Source: Sweltsa coloradensis (taxonomy: Eukaryota; Arthropoda; Insecta; Plecoptera; Chloroperlidae). From it: a stretch of 64,000 nucleotides of DNA. The notes beneath the pieces are model-generated. The model saw nothing but the letters and a program-made list of their open reading frames with translations, was not told the DNA's origin and searched no databases. Below are positions 44,284 through 54,690 of the stretch, piece by piece. Within the stretch, counting starts at the first letter, position 1. Every line of letters starts with the position of its first letter. The position numbers and the translations under genes were made by a program. The stretch covers positions 62,001 through 126,000 of the forward strand of contig JAMZAV010001737.1 of NCBI GenBank assembly GCA_024449915.1. Direction: 5' to 3'.

Positions 44284-45350
44284 ATCAATCTGCCAGCTCA
44301 TGTCAAACCATATTGGGGTATAAGAGATGAACTATCATATTCAAAGGGCATGCTTTTCAAAGGTAATTGCATTGTTCCTAAGGCTCTCAGGAGTGAAATG
44401 TTAAAACGATTACACTATAATCACATGGGAATGGATAAATGTAAAAATAAAGCTAGGGAACTTCTCTATTGGCCCCACATGTCCACACAAATAGATGACA
44501 TGGTTGCCAATTGTGATACATGTCTACATTTTTACAAGTCCAATCAGAAGGAAACACTCATTCCGCATGAAATACCAGATGGCCCTTGGCAAAAGGTTGG
44601 TGCAGATTTGTTTCATCTGCAAAGAAATTAGTTTCTTCTTGTGATTGACTACTTTTCTAAATATGTGGAACTGTACCCTCTACCAAAAATCACAAGTGCA
44701 CATGTAATAAACTGTCTGAAAGCCATATTTGCTAGACATGGCATCCCTAAAGATTTCTATTCTGATAATGGAAGGCAATTTGATTGTGATTTGTTTAGGG
44801 AATTTTCAAAAGAATGGGGTTTCACTAACCACACATCAAGCCTCAGATATCCACAATCTAATGGAATGATAGAAAGGAACTTACAAACAATAAAAAAATG
44901 TATAAAAAGGCTATACACAATGGCAGAGATCCATATCTGTGTCTGTTAGAGTACCGTAGCACACCACTTAGCAGCACCCTTGGTTCGCCCGCTGAGCTAT
45001 TATTTTCGAGAGAATTAAATGGCATATCGCCCATTAAAAGTTCCTTGCTTCAACCTAAAGCAATTGATTTACAAAAAACTAAATCACACTTGCTACAGAA
45101 GCAACAGGTACAAAAACATTATTACAAAAAGCATGCAAATGATCTTTCTCCTCTCAGGACAGGCTCACAAGTGCGAGTACAAAGGGAAGACAACAAGTGG
45201 TACCCAGGTGTCGTTACAGACCATTGTGAAAGACCACGATCATATCAGGTATTGCTAGATGATGGTGGTACCCTGGAGAGAAATCGCAGATTCCTTATTC
45301 CAAATGGAACTATACCTCCTGTGTCACCTGATAAGAATTCAGGAAGTTAG
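44280..45350 (+). pseudogene. Gypsy-A integrase and C-terminal tail
   Basis: After the stop at 44281 the same polyprotein continues with GMLFKGNCIVP. The zinc-binding H-x-x-H...C-x-x-C region is LHYNHMGMDKCKN...NCDTCLHF. A TAG near 44629 interrupts the core shortly after the first Asp (VGADLF). Then come DYFSKYVELYPLP, YSDNGRQFDCD with the second Asp, and GMIERNLQTIKK with the Glu. A further shift near 44940 leads to a tail with PAELLFSREL and a RTGSQVRVQ...WYPGVV block, a beta-barrel-like region frequent in Gypsy integrases. Confidence 0.88.
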
Positions 45351-45489
45351 GAACTTTGGAAGTGCTATCACACTTGGTGAGGAAGTTGTGAGGGATAACA
45401 ACTTGTCCAACGGCTTACCTGTCGAGCCAGCTGTGGTGAAAACCAACAGTTTCCCCCCAGCATCATACCAGATGTGGCAGGAGGGTTGT

Positions 45490-45625
45490 TGTTTCCCATT
45501 AGGTATAAAGAGTGAGATGTAATAGTTTTAGATTTGTAAGAAGGGAGATGTAATAGTTCTAGTAATAGTTTTTAGTTTTGTAAGAAGGAAGATGTAACAG
45601 TTTTTTAAATTTGTAAGAAGGGAGA
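45490..45625 (+). repeat. Repeated polypurine-tract/LTR-start unit
   Basis: TTTGTAAGAAGGGAGATGTAA occurs in related form three times, with a partial earlier copy, just before the Gypsy-A 3' LTR. Each contains the purine tract AGAAGGGAG and the first bases of the LTR (ATGTAATAG). The last is the functional-position tract. Confidence 0.8.
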
Positions 45626-45784
45626 TGTAATAGATCGATTTTTTGGTCATAATCGATTGTTGTGGACCAATCGATATATCGAGTTGGTCTAGGCCAAGTC
45701 AGTAATGTAATGGCGTACCTTCAATAAAAACACGTATTCAATAACGTATCTTCCTTCTTATTATTTACGGTTATACCCATCACA
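45626..45784 (+). repeat. Gypsy-A 3' LTR
   Basis: 159 bp, partner of 8707-8869, followed by TATAT at 45785-45789. Confidence 0.92.
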
Positions 45785-46059
45785 TATATTAAAGACTTAC
45801 CTATGCTCTGCCATAAGAAACTGTCTAGCTCACAAGAGCATACAAAATATAAATTGGCACCCCGATTGCAAAAATAATCTAGACTACAATCTATTGGAAA
45901 TAAAGTAGGGCCTACTTCACTTCAAAATTAAATCTCAAACTTTGCTAGAACTAGAATGAACCCAAATAAACAAGTAAATAATGTTAAATAGTACAGTGAT
46001 TGATAACTGCACTTTTTATGACGAATTGTGGGATTGATGCTTCAAATTCAAAAATGATT

Positions 46060-46410
46060 TGGATATAGGACCTTCTCAGATTTGTCCAGTGGGACGAATG
46101 GCCACTTTTTTACAAGATGGCCTCCAAACATTTGTGAACTTGACAGAATGTTGAAATTTGGTACGCACACGGGTGTAATACATTTTTTTTAACATGGCCA
46201 CCTCAAATTTACACAGTGACACCAATGGTGGCCATTTTACAAAATGGTTGCCCAAAATATAAGAATCTCGTATCTTTTATGAAAGAACGTTGAAATTTGG
46301 TACGCACACTGGGCATGTAGTAAGTAGAAAATGATGTTTTAATAGGGCCACCTTAAATTAACAGAGTGGCACCAATGGCGGCCATTTTAAGAAATTCTTC
46401 CGATATTATA
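46060..46410 (+). repeat. Tandem repeat, ~140-150-bp period
   Basis: About 2.5 copies. TTGAAATTTGGTACGCACAC occurs near 46151 and 46290, and ACCAATGGYGGCCATTTT near 46222 and 46371. The 270 bp before it show no feature. Confidence 0.8.
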
Positions 46411-46455
46411 CATTATATTTTATTATTTTATCACGATATTTATTTTTATATATTT

Positions 46456-46752
46456 ATGCTGACGATATACTTATATGGGGGAAGTCATGGGAAGAGGTAC
46501 AACAGAAAGTGGAGAAATGGAATGAATGTACGGAATAATTTGGACTATGAGATAAGCATTGACAAGAGTGAAGTGATGGTTATGGGAAAAATAAGAGGTC
46601 TGGGAATAGGACAAAGATTGTACTTAGAGGAGAAGAACTAGTAGAGACACAGATGTTTAAATACCTGGGCAGCATGATCTCCGCCGATGGCAAAATAGAC
46701 GCGGAGATTGCAAGGCTAACTAGTATCGCAGAGAGTTTCTTCCAGTTATAGT
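46456..46752 (+). pseudogene. LINE reverse transcriptase fragment
   Basis: A short RT piece around the catalytic site: YADDILIWGKSWEEV, then, after frame changes near 46540 and 46600, a DKSEVMVMG block and MFKYLGSMISADGKIDAEI. The arrangement (active site, K-S-x-V-M, K-Y-L-G-S-x-I) is typical of non-LTR RTs. The KYLGS block resembles RTE- or L2-like elements, but the fragment is too short to place. Confidence 0.82.
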
Positions 46753-47314
46753 CCGTGGAACAAGCTTCATCAACAATAAAAACATATTTTCAAAGCCGGA
46801 AACCAGCACCAAAATTTAGGAGGTGGTAAAATACATATTTTAGAATGTTATTTTCACGGGGGACAAGCTTGGTAGCAAATAAGTCACCTGTCATGGCGTC
46901 CGAAGAGATGGCCACCAAAATAATTGTTAACATTGCTGTAACTCAAGAAGTAATCATCAGATTTGAACAAAACAGGTTTGTTTTAATGGGTTTTTAATGC
47001 TCTACAAAAAATGTAATTGGCAGTTTTACCGCAAATGAAATAGTTTTAATTATATTTATTAATTATTACAATGTATTGCAATTATAGCACTTTTTATATA
47101 ATTATATATAATTATTTATACGTTGAAATAGGTTGGTACAAAATTTTCACACTTTACTAAAATAACGTCAATTCATCCAAAATTGTTTATCCCGAAACGA
47201 AATTCCGGTAACTTATTGATAAATTAATTAATAAAATTAAGTATTAATTAAATTCCAGTTAAAAGTCTCATATTCACGTACCACAATCACATAGTGTATC
47301 ACACAAGAACAATA
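46753..47314. other. AT-rich spacer
   Basis: No gene. A block at 47130-47235 (ACACTTTACTAAAATAACG, then CCGAAACGAAATTCC) is a diverged direct copy of 47605-47680, which belongs to the long inverted repeat that follows. Confidence 0.55.
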
Positions 47315-47932
47315 TGACCACAATTGACTTTAAAATTATTAGTTTCAAAACTTAATTCCTATCACTTTCTTATTAATTTAATTAATTCAATTGATTCAAA
47401 ATTATGACAATAATCTCAATTAATTGTGTAAAATCTGCACAATGTGGTCGACCTTGGTATCATTTTAAAGCTAGTTTTATGACGAATAATTGTATTGAAA
47501 AAAGAATTAATTAAATTAAATTATCCCAAAATTAGTTACATTTTTGTTAAATTAAACCACTTTTGGCATATAAATTATTATTTATACCTAAAACTCGATC
47601 GATTACATACAAATATACCACTTTACTGACATAATGCCAATGAATCCAAAATTTCATGTCCCGAAACAAAATTCCTATAACACAAATTAATTTTCCTGTA
47701 AAATAAGCTTGCAAATGGTTCCCAGTTTGGCTGTGTTAATTTTTCACTACAGTTGGTGAATAAATCAATTAATTTGATTCATTCATTGATTCAATACACG
47801 GAAAGTATCATGAACATAATTTTTGGGACTATTTATTTTTTGTTTAAATTTTATACTTCTGTTGACATTTTGTATGTGCTACGTGAGTCTCAACAACAAT
47901 TATTGAGAGTTAAGTTATTCTTCAATTAACTA

Positions 47933-48187
47933 GGGAAACGCCAAAGTCGTTGTTAAACGAGTGAGTGAGCCATGTGTTGAGTAGCCGGTAAAATTCCTTT
48001 TCTTCCCCCTTTTTTAGGCCTCCCTAGCCTATCATAGGCTACAGTGGAGCATTATTGCCTAAACTATGACTTAAACTTAAATACTCTATTATTTATACGA
48101 ATATTATAATCAAAGTTAAATGCAAATATTCCCGCGTACTTAACACATGACTCTCTCACTCGTTTAACAACGACTTTGGCGTTTCCC
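47933..48187. mobile_element. 255-bp MITE
   Basis: Inverted termini of about 40 bp start GGGAAACGCCAAAGTCGTTG and continue to GAGTGAG. TA lies on both sides (47931-47932, 48188-48189). Noncoding. Confidence 0.82.
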
Positions 48188-48262
48188 TAGTCGAGTTGGC
48201 TAAAGCGCCCTTATAGCCCAAATGTGGGAGACGTGGGTTCAATGGTCGGGAAAGATTTTGTA
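48188..48262 (+). repeat. tRNA-like block, probable SINE head
   Basis: GAGTTGGCTAAAGCGCC resembles a pol III A box and D arm. About 40 bp on, GGGTTCAATGGTCGGG resembles a decayed B box and T arm. Spacing is right for a tRNA, but the T-arm is imperfect and no matching acceptor stem is seen, so I read it as a SINE head or tRNA relic, not a tRNA gene. Confidence 0.5.
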
Positions 48263-48800
48263 ATTTCTGGATTGTATTTATTAAAATATTTAACATGTTT
48301 TGAAATGCATATAACGCAGTGTAGTCCTACATCTGTGACAATACTATGGAAAACATAGCCAGTACGAAATACGTGAAAATATTGCAAGGTTTACTCAATC
48401 TACGAGCGGAATTCGGGGGTACCTTGACGTCCAACATTCGATTAACCTTGGACACGCATTTCACAGCCAGCTAAAAAACAAACATAAAATATTATTTAAA
48501 AATGAAAACCTTTGTCGTTAAAATAATTTCCATACATTTCAACGTATTTTCAGTTTTTTTATTTCTTGCAGGTTTAAATCGTAACGATTGTGCTCATTTT
48601 GTTAGCAGTTCTCAGTTACCTGGTCACGGATGTCTGTTTAAAATTTCAGCTCAGTCTTTTTGGCCGTTCGGCCGTATGGGACCGGACAGACAGACATTTA
48701 ACATACATTTAAACATTTAACAGAATTAATCACGACCAGGTCCGATCGAGTAGCGTTGTAGACTACGTTCGCTCCCTCACTCGTCAAATTTATTTCAATT
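48263..48800. other. Spacer inside the long inverted repeat
   Basis: No gene. A GTCACGGATGTCTG...GACCGGACAGACAGACATT stretch near 48620-48700 looks like a short dispersed-repeat signature. Confidence 0.5.
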
Positions 48801-48855
48801 CACTGCCTCCTAGATGCTCGTCGTGGGAGCCACGACGAGCATCTAGGAGGCAGTG
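48801..48855. repeat. Perfect 26-bp hairpin
   Basis: A 26-nt arm starting CACTGCCTCCTAGATGCTCG is followed by a 3-nt loop and its exact reverse complement. Confidence 0.95.
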
Positions 48856-49236
48856 ACTTAATTAATCGGGTGGGTTTATAAGAATTTTGTTTCGGGACAT
48901 GACATTTTGGATTCATTGGAATTAGTCAGTAAAGGGGTATATTTTTTAGCGATCGATCGAGTTTTAGGTAAACATAATAATACATATGTTAAAGTGGTTA
49001 TAATTTGACTAAAATGTAATTAATTTGTTGATAAATTAATTTAAGTAATTATTTTTTCAATACAATTCGTCATGAAACTACTTTAAAAATGATACCAAGG
49101 TCGACCACATTGAATTAATTGAATTAATTAGAAAGTGATTGTAATTAAGTTTTTGAAACCAATAATTTTTAAGTCAATTGACGACTAGAATTTTACCCGC
49201 CCCCGGGACGTTACGAGGCAACCATGGCGGAATGGG

Positions 49237-50056
49237 GTTGGGATAAATCCTAATTTCCCAAGTTTACGTCTGTTGAACGGCGCAACACTAATCACGTTTC
49301 TAACTCTTATTCTATTCATTATTTGGACAAAAGTTAAGAGGAATATCATTAAGCAAACATATCATTGCTTATAAAAGCGATTATTGTGAATTTTTTGCCC
49401 ACAGCCGTTTCCCTTGTTATTACAATGTACGCATCATACAAAAAAAATAATAAAAACGACTATAAACTTTTCTCAACTTCAATTGACAAAAAATTACTGA
49501 CCGGGGATTTTGACAAGACCTCCTTAAAAATGCATCTGAATGTTTAGACAAGAAATAATCAACTTTCTAGATAGAAAGTGCACTGAACGAAATTTGATAG
49601 CATAGGTTCATATGCAGTGTATGTATTTTTATGACAAATACGCACTTTTGACGTGGGGATGAGCCGTGTAAAACTGCCCCGCGGCATATTACTTATGCTG
49701 TAAATTTTCGTTCAGTGCATTCTGTGTTTAGAAAGTAATTTTTTTCTGTCTAAACAGTCTGATGAATTTTTTTAAGAGGTCTTGTCGAAATTCGATAAGT
49801 ATTTTTTTGTCAATTGAATTTGAGAAAGTTTATAGTCGTTTTGATTATTTTTTATGTATGATCGTACATTGTAATAACAAGTCAACGGCTGCGTCAAAAA
49901 ATTAACAATAATCGCTATTATAAGCAATGATATTTTTTGCTAAATAATTTTCCTCTTAAGTTTTGTCCAAATAATGAATAGAATAAGGGTTAGAGAGTGA
50001 TTATTTGTTGCGCCGTTCAACAGACGAAAATTTGGGGAAATGAGATCTATCCCAAC
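49237..50056. mobile_element. ~820-bp foldback element
   Basis: Arms of about 380 bp are diverged inverted copies (GTCTGTTGAACGGCGCAACA, ATAATGAATAGAATAAG, TTTATAGTCGTTTT and GCACTGAACGAAA blocks match on opposite strands) around a ~60-bp loop near 49620-49680. No clear target duplication. Confidence 0.82.
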
Positions 50057-50689
50057 TCTCGACACTTGGCCTATCGATCGTTTTAAGCTCCGCCCATCAC
50101 CAGTCGTCCATTGTGGTCATATAGTGGCATGATTTTAGATTTAAACCCCGGACAAAATTAGGAGAAAGCTGATTTTTTCACGATCTTTCAAGAATGTTTT
50201 TTTATGAAACATACTTCGGGTCCGTCAAAATCCGCTTAGTGCGTTAGCGGCCATCTTGGAAATGGCGGCGATTACAGTTTTTCACTAAAACTCAATTTGT
50301 GGATGCTGTATCTAGGGCGACGGTCGTTCGCCCGCAGCCAAGCGCACGCGACTGCTAGAAGGGCGATGACTAACTCGACCCTGTTTACAGCTATCCGAGT
50401 TGGGGGGTTTTCAGCTATCTGCACACGCCGTCCCGAAAGATTTACAATCTTGAAACTCGGTATATGACCTGATATGTGGTCCATGACATACAAAAAAAAA
50501 ATCAGCCCGATCCGATAGCCCGTTCTGTGTAAAAAAAAGTGCGTAAATATCGACGATAATCGTCCGGCTGATTGATGGGTGGGTGGGTGGGGGGGGGGGG
50601 GGGGTAGTGGATTCTGACAGAGAGGAATAAGAGCCTACAGAGAAAACGGTACATCTTAGAACTATGAAACTTGAACCACACTTAGATGT
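50057..50689. other. Noncoding stretch with a G-rich tract
   Basis: No gene. A run of GGGT units followed by about 16 Gs lies at 50577-50604 and could form a G-quadruplex or mark uncertain base calling. Confidence 0.55.
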
Positions 50690-52095
50690 ACCTCAGATTT
50701 TCAAACTTCCGCCAGAGACAAGCAATATTCCCCCCCAACACCCCCTAAATTATCCCCTAAAATTAAAAATAATTCATAACTCTAACCCAAAATTTAATTT
50801 TTAGTCAAATTAGTTATTAAAAATATGTACTTATGTATTTTAACCCAAACGGTTTTTTCTCATTATATAAACCCCATTTTGTCAACCCCATCCCTAATAG
50901 TTTATATTATTTTTACCTTGATTTGCAGCATTCACCACGAAGGCACCTAATGAGTTATCATTATGAATTTGACATGATGGGACTAATAATATGAAAAATA
51001 ATCCGCCAAGAGGCAATTAAACGATATTCCACCCCCAACAACCCCCTAAAACTGGATAATTCATAGCTCTAATCTAAAAATTTATGTTTTATTCAAATTA
51101 GTTATTAAAAATTTTGTTTTAAAAGGGGTTTTAATCCAATCGGCCTTTTCTTTATTTCCTAAACCCCCATTTTTTCAACCCCCCTCCCTTATTGTTTATA
51201 TTATTTTAACCTTGATTTTCCAGAAATTCACCAAAGAAGGCCACCTAATGAGTTATCCGCATGAAATTTGGCATGATGGTACATACCTAAAATAAAAAAT
51301 CATTCGCGAGAAGCAAGCGATATTCCACCCCAAACCCCCCTAAATCATCCCCTAAAATTGGAATAATTTATAACTCTACCAAAATTTTGAATTTTTATTC
51401 ATGTTATTAAATTATGTTTTAATGTGCTTTAACCCAATCGGCCTATTCTCATTTTCCTTTGTCACATTTTTTTTAACCCCCCTCCCTAATAGTTTATATT
51501 TTTTTACCTTGATTTCCAACATTCACCATGAAGGCACCTAAATGAGTTATCAGCATGAAATTTTACATATGCTACATACTAATTATGAAAAATCATTCGC
51601 CGAAAAGGCAAGCGATATTCCACCCCCAAAACCCTAAATAATCCCCTAAAATTGGAATAATTCATAGCTCTAACCTAAAATTGAATTTTTATTTAAATTA
51701 CTTATTAAAATTATGTTTTAATGTGTTTTAACCCAATCGGCATATTTTCATTATATAAACCACATTTGTCAACCCCCTATCCCTAATAGTTTATATTATT
51801 TTTATCTTGATTTCCAGCATTTTACCACGAAGGCACCTAATGAGTATAATCATGAAATTTTTCATTATGGTACATAATAATATGAAAAAATAATCCGCCG
51901 AGAGCAAGCGATTATTCCACCCTCAACACCCCCTTAAATTGGAATAATTCATAGGGACTAATCTAAAATTGATGTTATATATTTAAATTAGGTGGTTATT
52001 AAAAAATTAAAGTTTTTAATGTGTTTTAAAACCCAATCGGCCTATTCTCATTTCCTAAACCACATTTTTCAAACCCCCATCCCTTATAGTTTATT
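50690..52095 (+). repeat. Satellite array, ~296-bp period
   Basis: Units share a landmark CATTCACCACGAAGGCACC starting near 50930, 51226, 51521 and 51821, plus YATTCCACCCCCAA and CCAATCGGCCTATT blocks. Copies differ by many substitutions and indels. The array resumes at 52885. Confidence 0.87.
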
Positions 52096-52884
52096 TATTT
52101 TTGGATGAGCGAAGCGAAGACTTCAATTTCACCGACCCCCCAAAAAATTTAGCTCGGGTGTTTTTTTGTTTTTTTTTTGTTTTTTTTTTTTTTTTTTTTT
52201 TTCGTTTTTCTGTCTGTTTGTTCGCTCTCTACCGGGCAAACGGCATATGCGATCTTGATGAAAATTTGACACGACCTTCGTTTTCTCTGAACTTAGACTT
52301 GCCACGTTTTTGGGTACAATCGAAGAAATATTTCTCATGAATATCGTACTTTTACGATTTTTTTCGATTTTTGTGCGATATTTTTCGTGCCATTTGGGCC
52401 AATTCTGATCAAACGGGTGGGGCTACAACGTTCATATTTTCACATGGACATTAAGGTAATAGTGATGTATTTCTTTCTGAAAGAAAAAGTTGAAAAAGTT
52501 AGCCAGAATCGAGAGAAATAAAGCTATTTAATATACGTTTTTTGACTGTTTGTGCGATATTTTCGTGCCATTTGGGGCCAAAATTTTGACCAAACGGGGG
52601 GGGCTACCAACGTTCATATTATACATGGACATTAAGGTTATGGTTATGTAGTACCTTTTGAAAGAAAAAGTGGAAAAATTTAGCCAGAAAACCATAGAAT
52701 AAAGCTTTTAATACAAGTTTTTTTTTCGGTAAAAAATACCAATTGACAAGAAACAAATGAAAATTGACAACATTCCCCTACAAAGCGTAGGCCAGCAAAA
52801 CAAAGCACTTGCAAAAGTAACGATATCCCACGCAACTAAAACCTTTAAAAAGCCCCATCCATCAAACGCGGCGGATTTTGCGTT
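52096..52884 (+). repeat. Insertion in the satellite, with a 178-bp internal tandem
   Basis: Replaces the expected next unit. It begins near GATGAGCGAAGCGAAGAC, includes a long T-run (52160-52202), and has two tandem copies of a 178-bp unit starting GTGCGATATTTTTCGTGCCA near 52373 and 52551. No coding frame. Confidence 0.72.
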
Positions 52885-53300
52885 TTTTTCCTAGTTTTCC
52901 TTTATTTCCAGCATTCACCATGAAGGCACCTAATGAAATTTCAGCATGGAATTTGGCATGATGTTACATACTAATATGAAAAATAATTCGTCGCGATGCA
53001 AGCGATATTCCCCACCCCCAACATCCCCTAAATCATCCTCAAAAATTTGGAAAAAATTCAAGCTCAAACCAAAAATTGTATTTTTTTTTTCAAATTAGTA
53101 AATTTTTTTTTAATGTTTTTTAAAACACCCAAAAGCCTTTTCCCCCTTTTCCCCTAAACAACATTTTTTAACCCCCCACCCCAATGGGTTTAAAATATTT
53201 TTTTTACCTTTTTTCCCAGTTTTCACCATAAATTTTTAAAACCGGGGGAAGGGGGGGGATTTTTTTTGGGGCCATAAATTTTGGGGCCAGGGTTGGTACA
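52885..53300 (+). repeat. Satellite array continued, degraded
   Basis: Landmarks recur near 52911 and 53220, but from about 53090 homopolymers are strongly expanded, so similarity to the clean units fades. Confidence 0.65.
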
Positions 53301-53469
53301 TAAAATATGAAACATAATAACCCACGAGGAGACAAGCGATTTTTAACCCCCCACTGTTCCCTACCACTCTTTTTTTGGGAAAAACTTTTATGTTGAAAAT
53401 TTTTTTAAAATTTTTTTAATTTTTTAATTGCTGATTAATAAAAAAATAAATAAATAAAAAAATTTTTTA

Positions 53470-53895
53470 TTTAGGGGTCTCCCCACCTCAGTTATAGAAC
53501 TGAATTTTCAGTGGGGGATTTTAAAAACCCAAGCGCCCAAGCCAACCTTGCAGGCCCCGACGAAATTTCCACGAGTGAGCAAATAAAAAAACCCAAAGCC
53601 CGATTTTTTTAATGGGAAATTTTGCAATCATTGGTTTTTGGACGGGTCCCAAACCCCCGCGAATAAACCCCAGAATCAACAAGGCCAAATTCAGAAAAAA
53701 TCTGAAATTTATTTTTTCCCTTCCCCCCCCCCCTTTGCTAACGGCCCCAAAATCCCCGGGTTTTCCAACCCCTAAGACAAGAACGGATGGACTGGAAGCC
53801 CAAAAATCAAAAGTTAAAAAACTTTGACTTAAAGGGGAATCAAACCCCCTGGACCTTTTTGCTTGGAAGAAAGATCCCCTAACCACAAGCCCAAA
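53470..53895 (-). repeat. tRNA-derived SINE
   Basis: The minus strand from about 53892 has a pol III A box (TGGTTAGGGGATC) and about 30 bp later a B box (GGTTTGATTCC), a tRNA-like head. The 3' part matches the SINE tails at 7690-7795 and 7870-8012, including GTCGGGGCCTGCAAGG, the CCCACTGA/TCAGT hairpin block and the AAATAAA-like end. This links the head and tail of one SINE family. The sequence has expanded homopolymers. Confidence 0.75.
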
Positions 53896-54159
53896 AAAAG
53901 GTAACAATTATGCTTTAAATGTTTTTATAGCCCCCCCCTTAAATCATTCACAAAAAAACCCCAAACGCCTTAAATCACCATATTAAATTTAATAAAAACA
54001 TTGAATATTGCCAACTAGTCCTACGGGATTGTAAAAAAAAAAAGATGGTAGTTTTTGTTTCTAGAAAATCTTTTTTAAAACGAAATGTATCCCCTTTTAC
54101 CCCTTTATTCCACTTTGTTTTAACCCTTTTGATTTTGAAACAAACAAAAAAAAAGATTG

Positions 54160-54690
54160 ATACCCCCCCAAAATCAAAAATTTGTAAAAAAAAAAACGGC
54201 AGCCAAGCTCTCCTTAAAAAGGTCTTCGGTTTGTGAATGCTGTGAGATATAGAATTTGAGCCAAGCATTTTTTCTTTCCCCCAAGTTTCGCTTTAAAAAA
54301 GAAGTAAGTTTCATTTCGCCTTTTGACGAGCGCCAAGCCCAACCCTTTTCGTGGTAAAAAAAATTTAAAAATTTTAAAAACCCAAAATCATAAAAAAATT
54401 ATTGGCTATTGTTTTTGGTACGAAGACTCTAAAAAGTCAAGGGCCAAAGAATTTTTTTATGATTTTGATTTTTAAAATTTTAATTTTTTACCACGAAAAG
54501 GGTTTTGGTTGGCGCTCCCCCAACAGGCGAAAGATTTTAAATTTTTTTCCCCCCAATGCAAATTTGGGAAAAAAAGAAAAAATGCTTGGCTCAATTCTAA
54601 CTCACAGCATTCACGCCGAAGACTTTGGAAGGAGAGCTTGGCTCCCCTTTTTTTTTTTTAAACAAATTTTTGTTTTTTGGGGGGATACAA
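54160..54690. repeat. Inverted repeat, ~240-bp arms
   Basis: The left arm (about 54160-54395) and right arm (about 54445-54690) share in opposite orientation GAGCTTGGCT next to an A/T run, the GCATTCAC...GACTTTGG region and TTTTCGTGGTAAAAAA. A fragment of the same family lies at 7809-7862. Homopolymer lengths are unreliable here. Confidence 0.72.

Larger units (their letters stand above)
8707..45784 (+). mobile_element. Gypsy-A LTR retrotransposon, outermost element of the nest
   Basis: Matching ~160-bp LTRs (8707-8869 and 45626-45784), a tRNA-type primer binding site at 8870, a purine tract before the 3' LTR and a TATAT duplication on both sides (8702-8706, 45785-45789) define the element. 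Its own sequence is gag (8945-9418, 39318-40290), protease, reverse transcriptase (40245-41141), RNase H (43713-44283) and integrase (44280-45350), in Gypsy order. Everything else inside is later insertion: BEL1 at 9419-39312 and a chimeric retrocopy at 41142-43716. LTRs differ at about 6 of 160 sites plus a 4-bp indel. Frameshifts and stops make it inactive. Confidence 0.92.
47315..49192. repeat. Long inverted repeat with ~350-bp arms
   Basis: The left arm (about 47315-47690) is the inverted counterpart of the right arm (about 48868-49192). Shared blocks include ATGTCCCGAAACAAAATTC, CTCGATCGAT with AAAACT, and ATACCAAGGTCGACCACATT, each in opposite orientation. The space between holds a MITE, a tRNA-like block and a perfect hairpin. 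It may be a decayed foldback transposon. No terminal duplication was found. Confidence 0.78.

Noticed and set aside
48188..48262. Possible functional tRNA gene
   Set aside because: The T arm is imperfect and the acceptor stem does not pair; better explained as a SINE head.
52101..52340. 79-codon frame with a poly-phenylalanine tract
   Set aside because: Produced by the long T-run; no conserved domain.
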